Source: Eretmocerus hayati
Lineage: Eukaryota; Arthropoda; Insecta; Hymenoptera; Aphelinidae
DNA: 64,000 nucleotides
Reading direction: 5' to 3'
Assembly: GCA_029851415.1 (NCBI GenBank)
Contig: CM056742.1
Coordinates: 63,498,454 to 63,562,453, forward strand
Part shown: piece after piece, positions 30,547 to 40,429 of the stretch
How the letters are laid out: every line of letters starts with the position of its first letter
Numbering within the stretch: the stretch's first letter is position 1
Position numbers and translations under genes: made by a program
The notes under the pieces: model-generated
Told to the model about the DNA's origin: nothing
Databases searched by the model: none
The model's input: the letters and a program-made list of their open reading frames with translations, nothing else

Positions 30547-31508
30547 AAATTAATAAATATTCCGATGAAATCATATTAAGAAGTAATTTGGTTAAGGATA
30601 GATATATCACAATTGTGACTAGTCATACACTTTACGATTTCACTTGAAAGAAAATGAGATAAAGGGCATGGGTTCACAGAAATATCACAGTTTTTCTTCA
30701 GTCTGGTGACAGGAGGTCACTTACAATTAAAAAGAGATAGAAAGAAAAGGAACAAAGCCCTAGCCCATCAAAGATTAAAGTAATGCTGCTTCTCCGGATC
30801 AATCCTCTGAGGAGACTTTGTTGATAGGAAATCTTTCAAGGACTCTTTGAACAAGGGTGTTTTCCCCAGCTGCCGAAAGCCCGGAGGGAGAAAGTTCCAA
30901 AAATGAGCACATTGAACCTGGAAAGATCTCTTTGAGTACCCGCTCTTCTGTATTACCACGTGCGGGGCGTTCAGATTGGTACCTGGTGGATATCGCAGCT
31001 AGGTAGCCAGGCCATCCTGAATGCATGATCTTATGCATTAACAGAGCTGCGAAGTACATTCTCCGCGAATCAGTACGCAACCAACCCAAACGCTCCCTAA
31101 ACGGGGTGATGTGCTTGTCTCTCCTAAGATCAAGAATGTACCTCACACATGAATTGCTCAGTCGTTATATCCGTTGCCGCTGTTCGTCCGTGGCGTCGAG
31201 GTACACGACTGTGCAATAATCTAAATGCGGTTGAACTAATGACTCGACTAGGCGAATTCGGAGAGGTCTGGTGATACACGCCCTAAAAAACCGCAATCCG
31301 TAAAGGGCTCTGTTCACTTTCTTAGTTACTTGGTCGATGTGCGGCTTCCACGTCAGTTCACTATCAAGTGTAACACCAAGACTCACGACTGTATCGCTGA
31401 ACGGAATGAATTTTCCTTCCTGTATCTCAACCCCTGGCAAGTCCATTCTTTTCAGATCTTTGATGTTCCTCTCAGAGCTGAAGAGGATTGCCTTGGTCTT
31501 AGCGCTAC
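30433..31508 (-). mobile_element. 5'-truncated CR1-group copy (element F) with (GATA)n tail
   Basis: The 3' end is (GATA)n at 30441-30464 followed by TCCTTTATTCGTC, with an (AT)n run at about 30519-30542 in the 3' UTR. It is very similar to the 37425-40991 copy. The 5' side ends near 31508, where similarity to that copy stops after GGTCTT. No clean target duplication could be assigned. Confidence 0.85.
30768..31505 (-). pseudogene. ORF2 C-terminal fragment of element F, frameshifted
   Basis: In order on minus: MDLPGVEIQEGKFIPFSD and LDSELTWKPHIDQVTKKVN (31446-31165), a break near 31160, YILDLRRDKHITPFRERLGW, then a shift with a short deletion near 30940 that removes PNMRLEYG-type codons. It ends NLPPGF-type sequence and HYFNL. 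It is the same region as codons ~430-690 of the 38267-40402 frame. Confidence 0.85.
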
Positions 31509-31512
31509 ACTA

Positions 31513-32429
31513 ATGAGCGTCACTTTAGCCGATCCAACACCAGTCTCGGCATCGGTGACTGTGCACACCATCGCTGCACATCAGCCAACATCTGCGCTCG
31601 TGGTGTACAAAGACGCTGCTTTGCCGTCCGATCCTGTGGACAGACCATACTCGTCCAATCAGGTGGACAATAAAAAATTTGACGCCCGAACAATCGGGAC
31701 AAAGTAGACTTCCGTCCGATGCGGATTCAGCTGCAGGCGGATCGTCCGAACATAGACAAAATCTCGTCCGACCTCTCGATTATGATGAATGGGATGAGGA
31801 ACATGACGCTTTCGTCGGTTTCATGAAAAACTTGATCGACGATTATAGAACCACAGCCGATCACCTGGTTGAAGTGGAAAAAGATATGTTCCACTCGTGT
31901 GATTGTTACGATCAAATATACGGATTAGCCGATCCAGCTGAGTTTGGGATCTAATATGCGTAAAAAATGCAAGAGAGAAGAGGAAAGCAGTCATGAAAGT
32001 GATTCGTCGAAGAGAGGGAAGACGGAGATTAGGGATCGAGCGTCAACGGCTCCAGCGATTGGAGCGAGAGAGAATTGCAGAACTGGAGAGAGAGATAGCT
32101 CGTCGCCGTTGGAATGAAGAACGTCTGAAGAAAGCTACGGCCGAAGAACTTGCCATAGTTGGAACCAACGCTCCGTTTGCACAAAGCCACTTAGATAGGT
32201 TCCGATGCCGCACTACAAGAAGTCCGGTAAATGTTGTAGCATTAAGCCCATATGATTACATGCATTCAGTGGCACAGAAATTCCAGGGTTTCTTGTAGTG
32301 CGCCGTCAGCAGGGTGCTCTCTGCTATGATGAACATCCACGCTGCCCAGTGTGTGGTGCAGTGGACGTTCGAGACCCCAGAGAATGTTACAACCTGGACA
32401 CGCACGTCCAACGTGAGTCTCGTCCGTAA
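31513..32429 (+). pseudogene. Uncharacterised coding-like segment: acidic part, coiled coil and cysteine motif
   Basis: Not recognised. Three plus-strand frames follow each other with codon-like composition. First is MSVTLADPTPVSASVTVHT (31513-31707). Second is an acidic frame, YDEWDEEHDAFVGFMKNL...DHLVEVEKDMFHSCDCYDQ (to 31954). Third is an Arg/Glu-rich coiled coil, RRRLGIERQRLQRLERER (31993-32298). In a shifted frame at 32295-32429 a C-P-V-C-G motif is followed by a Cys and a His. A donor-like AAC|GTGAGT occurs at 32411-32418. It could be exons of a host gene, or the gag region of a decayed LTR element, since a primer-site-like motif lies at 31678-31700. Frameshifts or introns separate the parts. 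Confidence 0.45.
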
Positions 32430-32984
32430 GAAAAAAACTATGCATTTTTTCCTTGGTATTTGTGAGTTTTGAATATTTTTGTGCACTTCTCCACTCTTTA
32501 TTCTTCAAAACTTGTTTAGTTCCAATTACAGCCTTAATCCAGTTCATTCAAATATGTACAACAGTTCCTAACTCGAATCGTGTGATACAAGAATGGATGA
32601 GTAAATTTAGTCAGTAAGTGATTTTGAGTTGACGTGAGTGGAATGGGGCTTACGGACAAGTATACTTCTCTGTAGAATCAGGTCTACGACCGATGACCAC
32701 TATTGTGCTTTATATTTGAATCGTTAGGTCCGCGACCAATTAGCCTTTGATTTGAAGTACATTACGTACGAATTGATTATTTTCCATTCCATTTTCTAGA
32801 ATTTTCCTATTGTGTAATCCAAGTGCCAATCATTGTTAAGCACGAGTCATCAGTTAGGAGTCAAGATCTGTTGATCAAAATACTTGGATATTTTTTCTCC
32901 TTAGTATGGATATTTTATATACTTTTGATAATTTCTGTCATTCAATCTAAAGAACAAAGGTATCTGAGCACGTACAAAAATACG
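32430..32984. other. Unassigned sequence
   Basis: No gene, repeat or RNA was recognised. The ORFs 32256-32547 (-) and 32823-33029 (+) are short and AT-rich, without family features. Confidence 0.5.
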
Positions 32985-32986
32985 TA

Positions 32987-33909
32987 CACTACCGGTCAAA
33001 AGTCTGAGGACACCTGGGAATCAAGCTGATGATTTTCAGAGTTGGATATCTCAGAACCTATTGGTCGTAGAGAGCTCTGCGTGGCCGCATTTCGTAGCTT
33101 ATATCGAGCACTTTCGAGTCTATTTTCAGTATTTTCCGTCCCGCGTGTTATACCGGGGACACACGAGTCAGAAAAATGACTTTTTTCGCAATTTTTCAAG
33201 CAAGGTACGAACGCCTGCCGATTTTGGAGAGATTGTTGGATCGATATGAAACCAATGACATCTTCAAGCCCATGAAAAAACCTTGAAAATCCGTTTTTGA
33301 ACGTCTCTCAAAGTGGTTCTGACATTGAGATATGGCAGATTGTCTGCGGGTATTTTTCTCTCAAAAAATTACACGGTTAATTCAAAAATGATGAGAAATA
33401 GCCCAGCCCAAGGTCGGTAGCCTTTTACTTTCGATGGCTATCTTGATTTTGAATCGAACTCTTGCAGGAATGAGGGTCAGCTGCCCCAAAGTGGGCTGTT
33501 TCTCATCATTTTTGGATCATCGAGGGATTTTTTGAGAGAAAAACTTCCTCACTAAATCATTTGTATCTCGGGACTAGAACCACTTTGAGAAACGTTCAAA
33601 AACGGATTTTGCAGGTCTTCTTATGGGCTTAAAGATGTCATTGGTTCCATATCGATCCAACAATCTCTCCAAAATCGGCAGGCGTTCGTACCTTGCTTGA
33701 AAAATTGCGAAAAAAGTCATTTTTCTGACTCGTGTATCCCTGGTATAATACTCGGGATGGAAAATACAGGAAATAGATTTGATAGTGCTTCATATGAGCT
33801 ACAAAATGCGACCACGCAGAGCTCTCTACGACCAATAGGTTCTGAGATATCCAACTCTGAAAATCATCAGCTTGATTCCCAGGTGTCCTCAGACTTTTGA
33901 CCGGTAGTG
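32987..33909. mobile_element. 923-bp palindromic Tc1/mariner-type MITE
   Basis: CACTACCGGTCAAAAGTC at 32987 and its complement ending at 33909 are terminal inverted repeats. TA flanks both sides (32985-32986 and 33910-33911), the target preference of Tc1/mariner elements. The inversion extends inward for about 400 bp on each side, to around 33410 and 33500, so the element is nearly one long hairpin. The mirrored ORFs at 33061-33249 (+) and 33638-33835 (-) encode the same peptide and are products of the symmetry. No transposase is present. Confidence 0.93.
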
Positions 33910-33911
33910 TA

Positions 33912-34169
33912 CGAAATCATTTATTTTTCTACAGAGTGGGAGGATGATAGGTATAAGTCGTTCTGTACAGAGAGCAATAGAGTGGTTTATTTTGGATCAG
34001 TTTTGGTGTATCATTCGAGAAATCTACCTCACCATTACTTATCCAGGAGGTAAATTGCTATTACAATACTCTTCAATTCATTTATCCAAATTTTTCATGC
34101 ATGTCAGACACTTTTCTCCATCTGAGCCCAGACCGAGAGAGATAGTTCTCGAGCTGGTACACTGGCGTG
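33912..34169. other. Unassigned sequence before the R1-derived satellite
   Basis: No gene was recognised in this stretch. It leads into the direct repeat that also occurs on the far side of the satellite array. Confidence 0.45.
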
Positions 34170-34308
34170 CTAGCCAGCATCTGGGAGAGGGGTGTGACGG
34201 TTGAGAGGATATTTTCAACCATCATTCCTCTCTCCTGTCTGATCATCATGTACGATATATAATGATAGCTCTCTTCAGCTGTAGCAAAACATCCGAGGGG
34301 AGAGGTCC
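34170..34308 (+). repeat. Direct repeat on the left flank of the R1-derived satellite
   Basis: About 140 bp containing GGTTGAGAGGATATT, CTCTCCTGTCTGATCATCAT and AACATCCGAGG. A copy in the same orientation, roughly 85% identical by eye, is at 42778-42916, immediately to the right of the array. The array and its insertion sit between the two. Confidence 0.82.
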
Positions 34309-34783
34309 AAATGATTCCAGGAGGAATATGATGCACTCAAGAGGGAAGAGAGGAGAAAGAAGGAAGAGAGGGAACAATAAAGAATGAAGATAGAAGATGC
34401 CGCCAAGTGGCCGGAGAGGAGATGGAGAAGAGGAACGCTCGCAATCGAACGCGAGACATACCGCTCATCCTGAAGTAATGCTCACGCGGTTCCGCGCTGA
34501 GATGGTAGATGCAGGTGGATCTCCTTCTTGATTGCACGATGCCCTGGGTATCGGACAACAAGGGGAGAGGGATTTGACACGGCCGGGCCCACCTGTCGGT
34601 GGGCCTCACCCAAACCCGTGTCCCGCCTGGTATGGCCTGCGTGGGCTATGCGTAGTCCGCCTAAGCTGAACCAGTCCGGTGTCTGGAGACGGATCCGAAG
34701 GATCTTGAGGCAGATTTTGCCCTCTAACCACCTTAAGAAGAAAAAAGAAGAGAGAGAAGGATACTGCGAGTTCCCACGGAGAG

Positions 34784-35014
34784 ATGGACTACCGAACGAC
34801 TCAGGCACTGAGCGATCATGGTTGCTTCGGTTCCTATCTAAACAGGTTCAAGAAGAGGACAACCCCAGCATGTCAGTCATGCGGGGACGACTGGGATGAC
34901 GCTGAGCATGCCCTATCCAAGTGCAGTGACGACCGGAGAGGGCGCGCCGAGTTGGATGAATGGCTGGGTGCTCAACTAATACCTGAGAACCTCGACCCGT
35001 ACTTGCTCCGGTAA
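34784..35014 (+). pseudogene. R1 ORF2 C-terminus, satellite unit 1
   Basis: 76 codons with ALSDHGCFGSYLNRFKKRT, the knuckle C-Q-S-C-G-D-D-W-D-D-A-E-H-A-L-S-K-C, and the end DPYLLR followed by a stop created by the unit's deletion. No RT is present. It is one of six copies. Confidence 0.85.
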
Positions 35015-35585
35015 TGACCCGTAAAGAGGAGGAAGAGAGGGAAGTGCGCCTCGAAGCAGGCGAATCACAGTGAGTCTGCCGATTAAAACAGGAGAGGTCC
35101 GAATGATTCCAGGAGGGTTATGATGCACTGAAGAGGGGAGAAAGAAGAAAGAAGGAAGAAAGGGAACAATGAAGAATGAAGATAGAAGATGCCGAGAAGT
35201 GGCCGAAGAGAGAAGATGGAGAAGAGGAACCCTAGCAATCGAGCGTGAGACATGCCGCTCATCGTGAAGTAATGCTCACGCGGTTCCGGGCTGAGATGGT
35301 AGATGCAGGTGGATCTCCTTCTTGATTGCGCGATGCCCTAGGTATCGGACAACAAGGGGATAGGGATATCACACGGCCGAGCCCACCTCTCGGTGGGCCT
35401 CAACCAAACCCGTGTCCCGCCTGGTATGGCCTGCGTGGGGTATGCGTAGTCCGCGTAAGCTGAACCAGTCCGGTGTCTGGGGACGGATCCGAAGGATCTT
35501 GAGGCAGATTTTGCCCTCTAACCACCTTAAAAAAATATATAAAATAAGAGAGAGAGAGAGGGATACTGCGAGTTCCCACGAAGAG

Positions 35586-35875
35586 ATGGACTACTGGACG
35601 ACTCAGGCACCGAGCGATCATGGTTGCTTCGGTTCTTATCCAACCAGGTTCAAGAAGAGGACAACCCCAGCATGCCAGTCATGCGGGGACGACTGGGGGA
35701 CATTGAGCATGCCCTGTTCAAGTACAGTGACACCCGGAGAGAGCGCGCCGAGTTGGATGAATGGCTGGGTGCTCAACTAATACCTGAGAAACCTCGACCC
35801 GTACTTGCTCCGGTAATGACCCGTAAAAAGGAGGGAGAGAGGGAAGTGCGCCTCGAAGCAGGCGAATCACAGTGA
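35586..35875 (+). pseudogene. R1 ORF2 C-terminus, satellite unit 2
   Basis: Same segment as unit 1 but with two single-base changes of frame: a base missing in the knuckle region (DDWG-D-IEHAL) and one extra A near the end (PEKPRPVLAPVM). It carries the shared deletion after the YLLR codons. Confidence 0.82.
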
Positions 35876-36381
35876 GTCTGTCGATTAAAACAGGAGAGGT
35901 CCAAATGATTCCAGGAGGCTTATGATGCACTGAAGAGGGGAGAAAGGAGAAAGAAGGAAGAAAGGGAACAATGAAGAATGAAGATAGAAGATGCCGAGGA
36001 GTGGCCGAAGAGAGGAGATGGAGAAGAGGAACCCTAGCAATCGAGCGCGAGACATGCCGCTCATCCTGAAGTAATGCTCATGCGGTTCCGGGCTGAGATG
36101 GTAGATGCAGGTGGATCTCCTTCTTGATTGCCCGATGCCCTAGGTATCGGACAACAAGGGGAGAGGGATTTGACACGGCCGGGCCCACCTCTCGGTGGGC
36201 CTCACCCAAACCCGTGTCCCGCCTGGTATGGCCTGCGTGGGCTATGCGTAGTCCGCCTAAGCTGAACCAGTCCGGTATCTGGGGACGGATCCGAAGGATC
36301 TTGAGGCAAATTTCGCCCTCTAACCACCATAAAAAAATATAAAGAAAGAGAGAGAGGGATACTGCGAGTTTCCTCGAAGAG

Positions 36382-36612
36382 ATGGACTACTGGACGACTC
36401 AGGCACTGAGCGATCATGGTTGCTTCGGTTCCTATCTAACCAGGTTCAAGAAGAGGACAACCCCAGCATGCCAGTCATGCGGGGACGACTGGGATGACGC
36501 TGAGTATGCCCTATCCAAGTGCAGTGACACCCGGAGAGAGCGCGCCGAGTTGGATGGATGGCTGGATGCTCAACTAACACCTGAGAACCTCGACCCGTAC
36601 TTGCTCCGGTGA
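36382..36612 (+). pseudogene. R1 ORF2 C-terminus, satellite unit 3
   Basis: 76 open codons with the intact knuckle C-x2-C...C (an AEYALSKC variant in which the usual His is Tyr), ending DPYLLR. Shares the deletion and the His-to-Tyr change with unit 4. Confidence 0.85.
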
Positions 36613-37177
36613 TGACCCGTAAAAAGGAGGGAGAGAGGGAAGTGCGCCTCGAAGCAGGCGAATCACAGTGAGTCTGTCAATTAAAACAGGAGAGGTCCAA
36701 ATGATTCCAGGAGGGTTATGATGCACTGAAGAGGGGAGAAAGAAGGAAGAAGGAAGGAAGGGAACAATGAAAAATGAAGATAGAAGATGCCGAGAAGTGG
36801 CCGAAGAGAGAAAATGGAGAAGAGAAACCCTAGCAATCGAGCGCGAGACATGCCGCTCATCCTGAAGTAATGCTCACGCGGTTCCGGGCTGAGATGGTAG
36901 ATGCAGGTGGATCTCCTTCTTGATTGCGCGATGCCCTAGGTATCGGACAACAAGGGGAGAGGGATATCACACGGCCGAGCCCACCTCTCGGTGGGCCTCA
37001 ACCAAACCCGTGTCCCGCCTGGTATGGCCTGCGTGGGCTATGCGTAGTCCGCCTAAGCTGAACCATTCCGGTGTCTGGGGACGGATCCGAAGGATCTTGA
37101 GGCAAATTTCGCCCTCCAACCACCATAAAAGAATATAAAGAAAGAGAGAGAGGGATACTGCGAGTTCCCACGAAGAG

Positions 37178-37408
37178 ATGGACTACTGGACGACTCAGGC
37201 ACTGAGCGATCATGGTTGCTTCGGTTCCTATCTAACCAGGTTCAAGAAGAGGACAACCCCAGCATGCCAGTCATGCGGGGACGACTGGGATGACGCTGAG
37301 TATGCCCTATCCAAGTGCAGTGACACCCGGAGAGAGCGCGCCGAGTTGGATGGATGGCTGGGTGCTCAACTAACACCTGAGAACCTCGACCCGTACTTGC
37401 TCCGGTGA
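37178..37408 (+). pseudogene. R1 ORF2 C-terminus, satellite unit 4
   Basis: Nearly identical to unit 3, including AEYALSKC. Its downstream sequence is cut by the CR1-group insertion at 37425, and the rest of the unit resumes at 40999. Confidence 0.85.
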
Positions 37409-37486
37409 TGACCCGTAAAAAGGATAGATAGATAGATATCCTTTATTCGTCATGCGACAAAATACACCTACATATTTCCATATGTG

Positions 37487-37519
<33 letters not shown>

Positions 37520-37523
<4 letters not shown>

Positions 37524-38076
37524 TAGTTATAGACATTTATGACGACCAATTTTACAAATATACCCACTTATGACGACATTTTCGGTTATGACGACCGGTC
37601 GTCATAACATTTACAAATATACCTACTTATGACGACCAAAATTTTCTTTACGTATACATGACTTATGACGACCGGAAACGGCTGTCTCAGAAAACTTCTG
37701 TTATCTCCTCGGCGGTCATCTCCCACGAGGGATGGTTAGTGTTTTGAACGCAAAACGGAGTCTCAGCACACGTCTGTCATCTCCTCGGCGGTCATCTCCC
37801 ACGAGGGATGGTTTAGTGTTTGAACGCAAAACGGAGTCTGAGCACACGTCTGTCATCTCCTCGGCGGTCATCTCCCACGAGGGATGGTTTAGTGTTTGAA
37901 CGCGAAACCACTGTCTAAGCAGAACAATTGTTATCTCCTCGGCGGTTATCTCCCACGAGGGATGGTTTAGTTTTTGAACGTAAAATCACTGTTTTAACCC
38001 CCGGTCGTCATAACATATTGATAAGTGTAACAACGGTATCTATACTGTCGGTCGTCATAAGTACTGTATAGATGAG
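37520..38076. mobile_element. Unclassified ~560-bp element with 76-bp minisatellite and TTATGACGACC motifs
   Basis: It lies inside the (AT)n run of the CR1 3' UTR; the sister copy at 30519-30542 has the AT run uninterrupted. ACTTATGACGAC or a close variant occurs several times at the left (about 37549, 37571, 37586, 37627, 37668). Its complement GGTCGTCATA occurs at 37598 and at the right (38003, 38051). The centre has four copies of a 76-78-bp repeat marked by CTCCTCGGCGGTCATCTCCC at 37705, 37781, 37857 and 37935. No coding is seen. A MITE-like insertion is inferred; the family is unknown. Confidence 0.72.
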
Positions 38077-38266
38077 TTTATATATATATATATATAAAAT
38101 TCATAAATATTCCGATAAAATCATATTAAGAAATAATTTGGTCAAGGATAGATATATCACAATTGTGACTTGTCATACACTTTACGATTTAACTTGAAAG
38201 AAAATAAGATAAAGGGCATGGGTTCACAGAAATATCACAGTTTTCCTTCAGTCTGGTGACAGAAGG

Positions 38267-40402
38267 TCACTTACAATTAAAAAGAGATAGAAAGAAAAGG
38301 AACGAAGCCCTAGCCCATCGAAGATTAAAGTAATGCTGCTTCTCCGGATCAATCCTCTGAGGAGACTTTGTTAATAGGAAATCTTTCAAGGACTCTTTGA
38401 ACAAGGGTGTTTTCCTCAGCTGCCGAAAGCCCGGGGGGAGAAAGTTCCAAAAATGAGCACATTGAACCTGGAAAGATCTCCTTCCATATTCAAGTCTCAT
38501 ATTGGGAACTTTGAGTACCCGCTCTTCTGCATCACTACGTGCGGGGCGTCCAGATTGGTACCTGGTAAACATCGCAGCTAGGTAGCCAGGTTCTCCAAGA
38601 TGCATGATCTTATGCATTAAAAGTGCTGCGAAGTACATTCTCCGCGAATCAGTACGTAACCAACCCAAACGCTCCCTAAACGGGGTGATGTGCTCGTCTC
38701 TCCTAAGATCACAAATGTACCTCACACATGAATTGCTCAGTCGCTGTATCCGTTGCCGCTGTTCGTCCGTGGCGTCGAGGTACACGACTGTGCAATAATC
38801 TAAATGCGGTTGAACTAATGACTCGACTAGGCGAATTCGGAGAGGTCTGGTGATACACGCCCTAAAAAACCGCAATCCGTATAGGGCTCTATTCACTTTC
38901 TTAGTTACTTGGTCGATGTGCGGTTTCCACGTCAGTTCACTATCAAGTGTAACACCAAGACTCACGACCGTGTCGCTGAACGGAATGAACTTTCCTTCCT
39001 GTATCTCAACTCCTGGCAAATCCATTCCCTTCAGGTCTTTGATATTCCTCTCAGAGCTGAAGAAGATTGCCTTGGTCTTGCCAGCGTTGAGACGCAGGCC
39101 GGAACTTCTGGCCCATTCAGCAATTAGTCGTCCTATTTCCCCCAGCCGAGTGATGCCTTCCTTGATCTTAGTTTTCTCGACTTGGAGATAAATTTGAAGA
39201 TCATCCGCATAGAATAGATGAAATACCGACTTTCCATCTAGCAAACCAGGTAAGTCATTAACATATAAGCTGAAGAGTAAAGGCCCGAGAACGGATCCCT
39301 GTGGAACACCCAGATTGGTTTCGAGCCAATCAGAACTACCGGATTTTGAAGTGACTATTTGGGTGCGGCCTTGTAAGTATGATTTTATCCACAGGAGTGC
39401 CGACCTTGAGAATCCAAGGTTTCGGAGCTTCCTCAACAGCTTTGACGGTGTTATTGTGTCAAAGGCTTTGCTAAAGTCGAATAGTAGGAGTAAGGTGACC
39501 TTCTTCCTATCAATGCCCACTCTGATGTCATCCGTCAACTTTAGTAAAGCTGTCTGGGTGCTATGGTATTGCCTGAAACCAGTCTGGAAGCGATCAAGAA
39601 GTTTCTCTACTCTTAAATACTCCGTGATTTGGTCATGTGCAATTTTTTCCAGAACCTTGGAAAGGAAGCACAGCAGCGCTATGGGACGAAAGTCCGAGAC
39701 CGTTGATGGAGCTGCAGTCTTCTTCAATGCAATCAGCTGCGCTTGCTTCCAAGCCTCGGGAAAAACGCTATGAGCGAAAGAGGAATTGAATATATGTACA
39801 ATAAGATCAATTGCCGGAGGAGCCTTCGCGATCACACTCTGAGGGATCCCATCCACCCCGCGGGCCTGCGAGGAGAAATGTTTAATAGCAAGGACTACAT
39901 CATTGAAATTTGTGGGCTTAAATTTAAACCCCTCCTCCGGTGCAGAGTTAATATCGTCCATTGCTTCATTGATATTTTCGTGAGGCGAAACAGAGACCCC
40001 CGCAAAGTGAGCGTTCAACTCATCCGGTGTGAAACCGTGAAGTTCTTCCTCTTTGCTCTTGGGCAAGAGGCCGAGATTGCGCATCTCCTTCCAAATATTC
40101 TTGTTCTGATCAAGAGCGTCTGAAAGATGGTTTTGAAGGAAGGAATTACGCTCTTGCTCAATGCGCAGATCGACCGCTTCGCTAAGCCGAAAGTACTCAT
40201 TTTGAAGCTCAGGACACTTGCACTGGTTGCGTTGCATACGCTCCCAACGCCTGCGCGTCGCATCTCGCTTCTTCATGAGCACCCTCAGCTCAGGACCAAT
40301 CCAAGGAGCATCATTTTTACGCGGGTTTATAGTTTTTTCCGATGCTAATTCATCTAAAACGATCATTAAATTTACATTCAAGCATTGAATTGCGTCTTCC
40401 AA
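38267..40402 (-). CDS. Reverse transcriptase of CR1-group element G (711-codon open frame, 5'-truncated element)
   Basis: The open frame begins in the endonuclease-RT linker and runs to the natural end (HYFNLRWARASF...). RT motifs are intact: VSDFRPIALLCFLSKVLEK, GFRQYHSTQTALL, LLLLFDFSKAFDTI (motif A), [20 protein letters not shown] (B), HLFYADDLQIYL (C), then LRLNAGKTKAIFFS and LGVTLDSELTWKP. The C-terminal domain has LRRDEHITPFRERLGW and ARSDAEERVLKVPNMRL. Upstream, a single TGA at about 40427, where the sister copy has TGG (Trp), separates it from the endonuclease part. The full-length protein would be about 900 residues. The enzyme would copy element RNA at a nicked target. It may be only recently silenced. 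It is not a host gene. Confidence 0.9.
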   Translation of the reverse strand: MEDAIQCLNVNLMIVLDELASEKTINPRKNDAPWIGPELRVLMKKRDATRRRWERMQRNQCKCPELQNEYFRLSEAVDLRIEQERNSFLQNHLSDALDQNKNIWKEMRNLGLLPKSKEEELHGFTPDELNAHFAGVSVSPHENINEAMDDINSAPEEGFKFKPTNFNDVVLAIKHFSSQARGVDGIPQSVIAKAPPAIDLIVHIFNSSFAHSVFPEAWKQAQLIALKKTAAPSTVSDFRPIALLCFLSKVLEKIAHDQITEYLRVEKLLDRFQTGFRQYHSTQTALLKLTDDIRVGIDRKKVTLLLLFDFSKAFDTITPSKLLRKLRNLGFSRSALLWIKSYLQGRTQIVTSKSGSSDWLETNLGVPQGSVLGPLLFSLYVNDLPGLLDGKSVFHLFYADDLQIYLQVEKTKIKEGITRLGEIGRLIAEWARSSGLRLNAGKTKAIFFSSERNIKDLKGMDLPGVEIQEGKFIPFSDTVVSLGVTLDSELTWKPHIDQVTKKVNRALYGLRFFRACITRPLRIRLVESLVQPHLDYCTVVYLDATDEQRQRIQRLSNSCVRYICDLRRDEHITPFRERLGWLRTDSRRMYFAALLMHKIMHLGEPGYLAAMFTRYQSGRPARSDAEERVLKVPNMRLEYGRRSFQVQCAHFWNFLPPGFRQLRKTPLFKESLKDFLLTKSPQRIDPEKQHYFNLRWARASFLFFLSLFNCK

Positions 40403-40429
40403 ACTCGTTTCGGCATTTTCAAGAGCTGT

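Noticed and set aside
33061..33835. Matched plus and minus ORFs starting MVVESSAW
   Set aside because: Products of the palindromic MITE; both arms are the same sequence inverted.
38267..40402. A 711-codon ORF as a possible host gene
   Set aside because: It has complete non-LTR RT motifs, a (GATA)n-tailed 3' end and a 7-bp target duplication, so it belongs to a retrotransposon.
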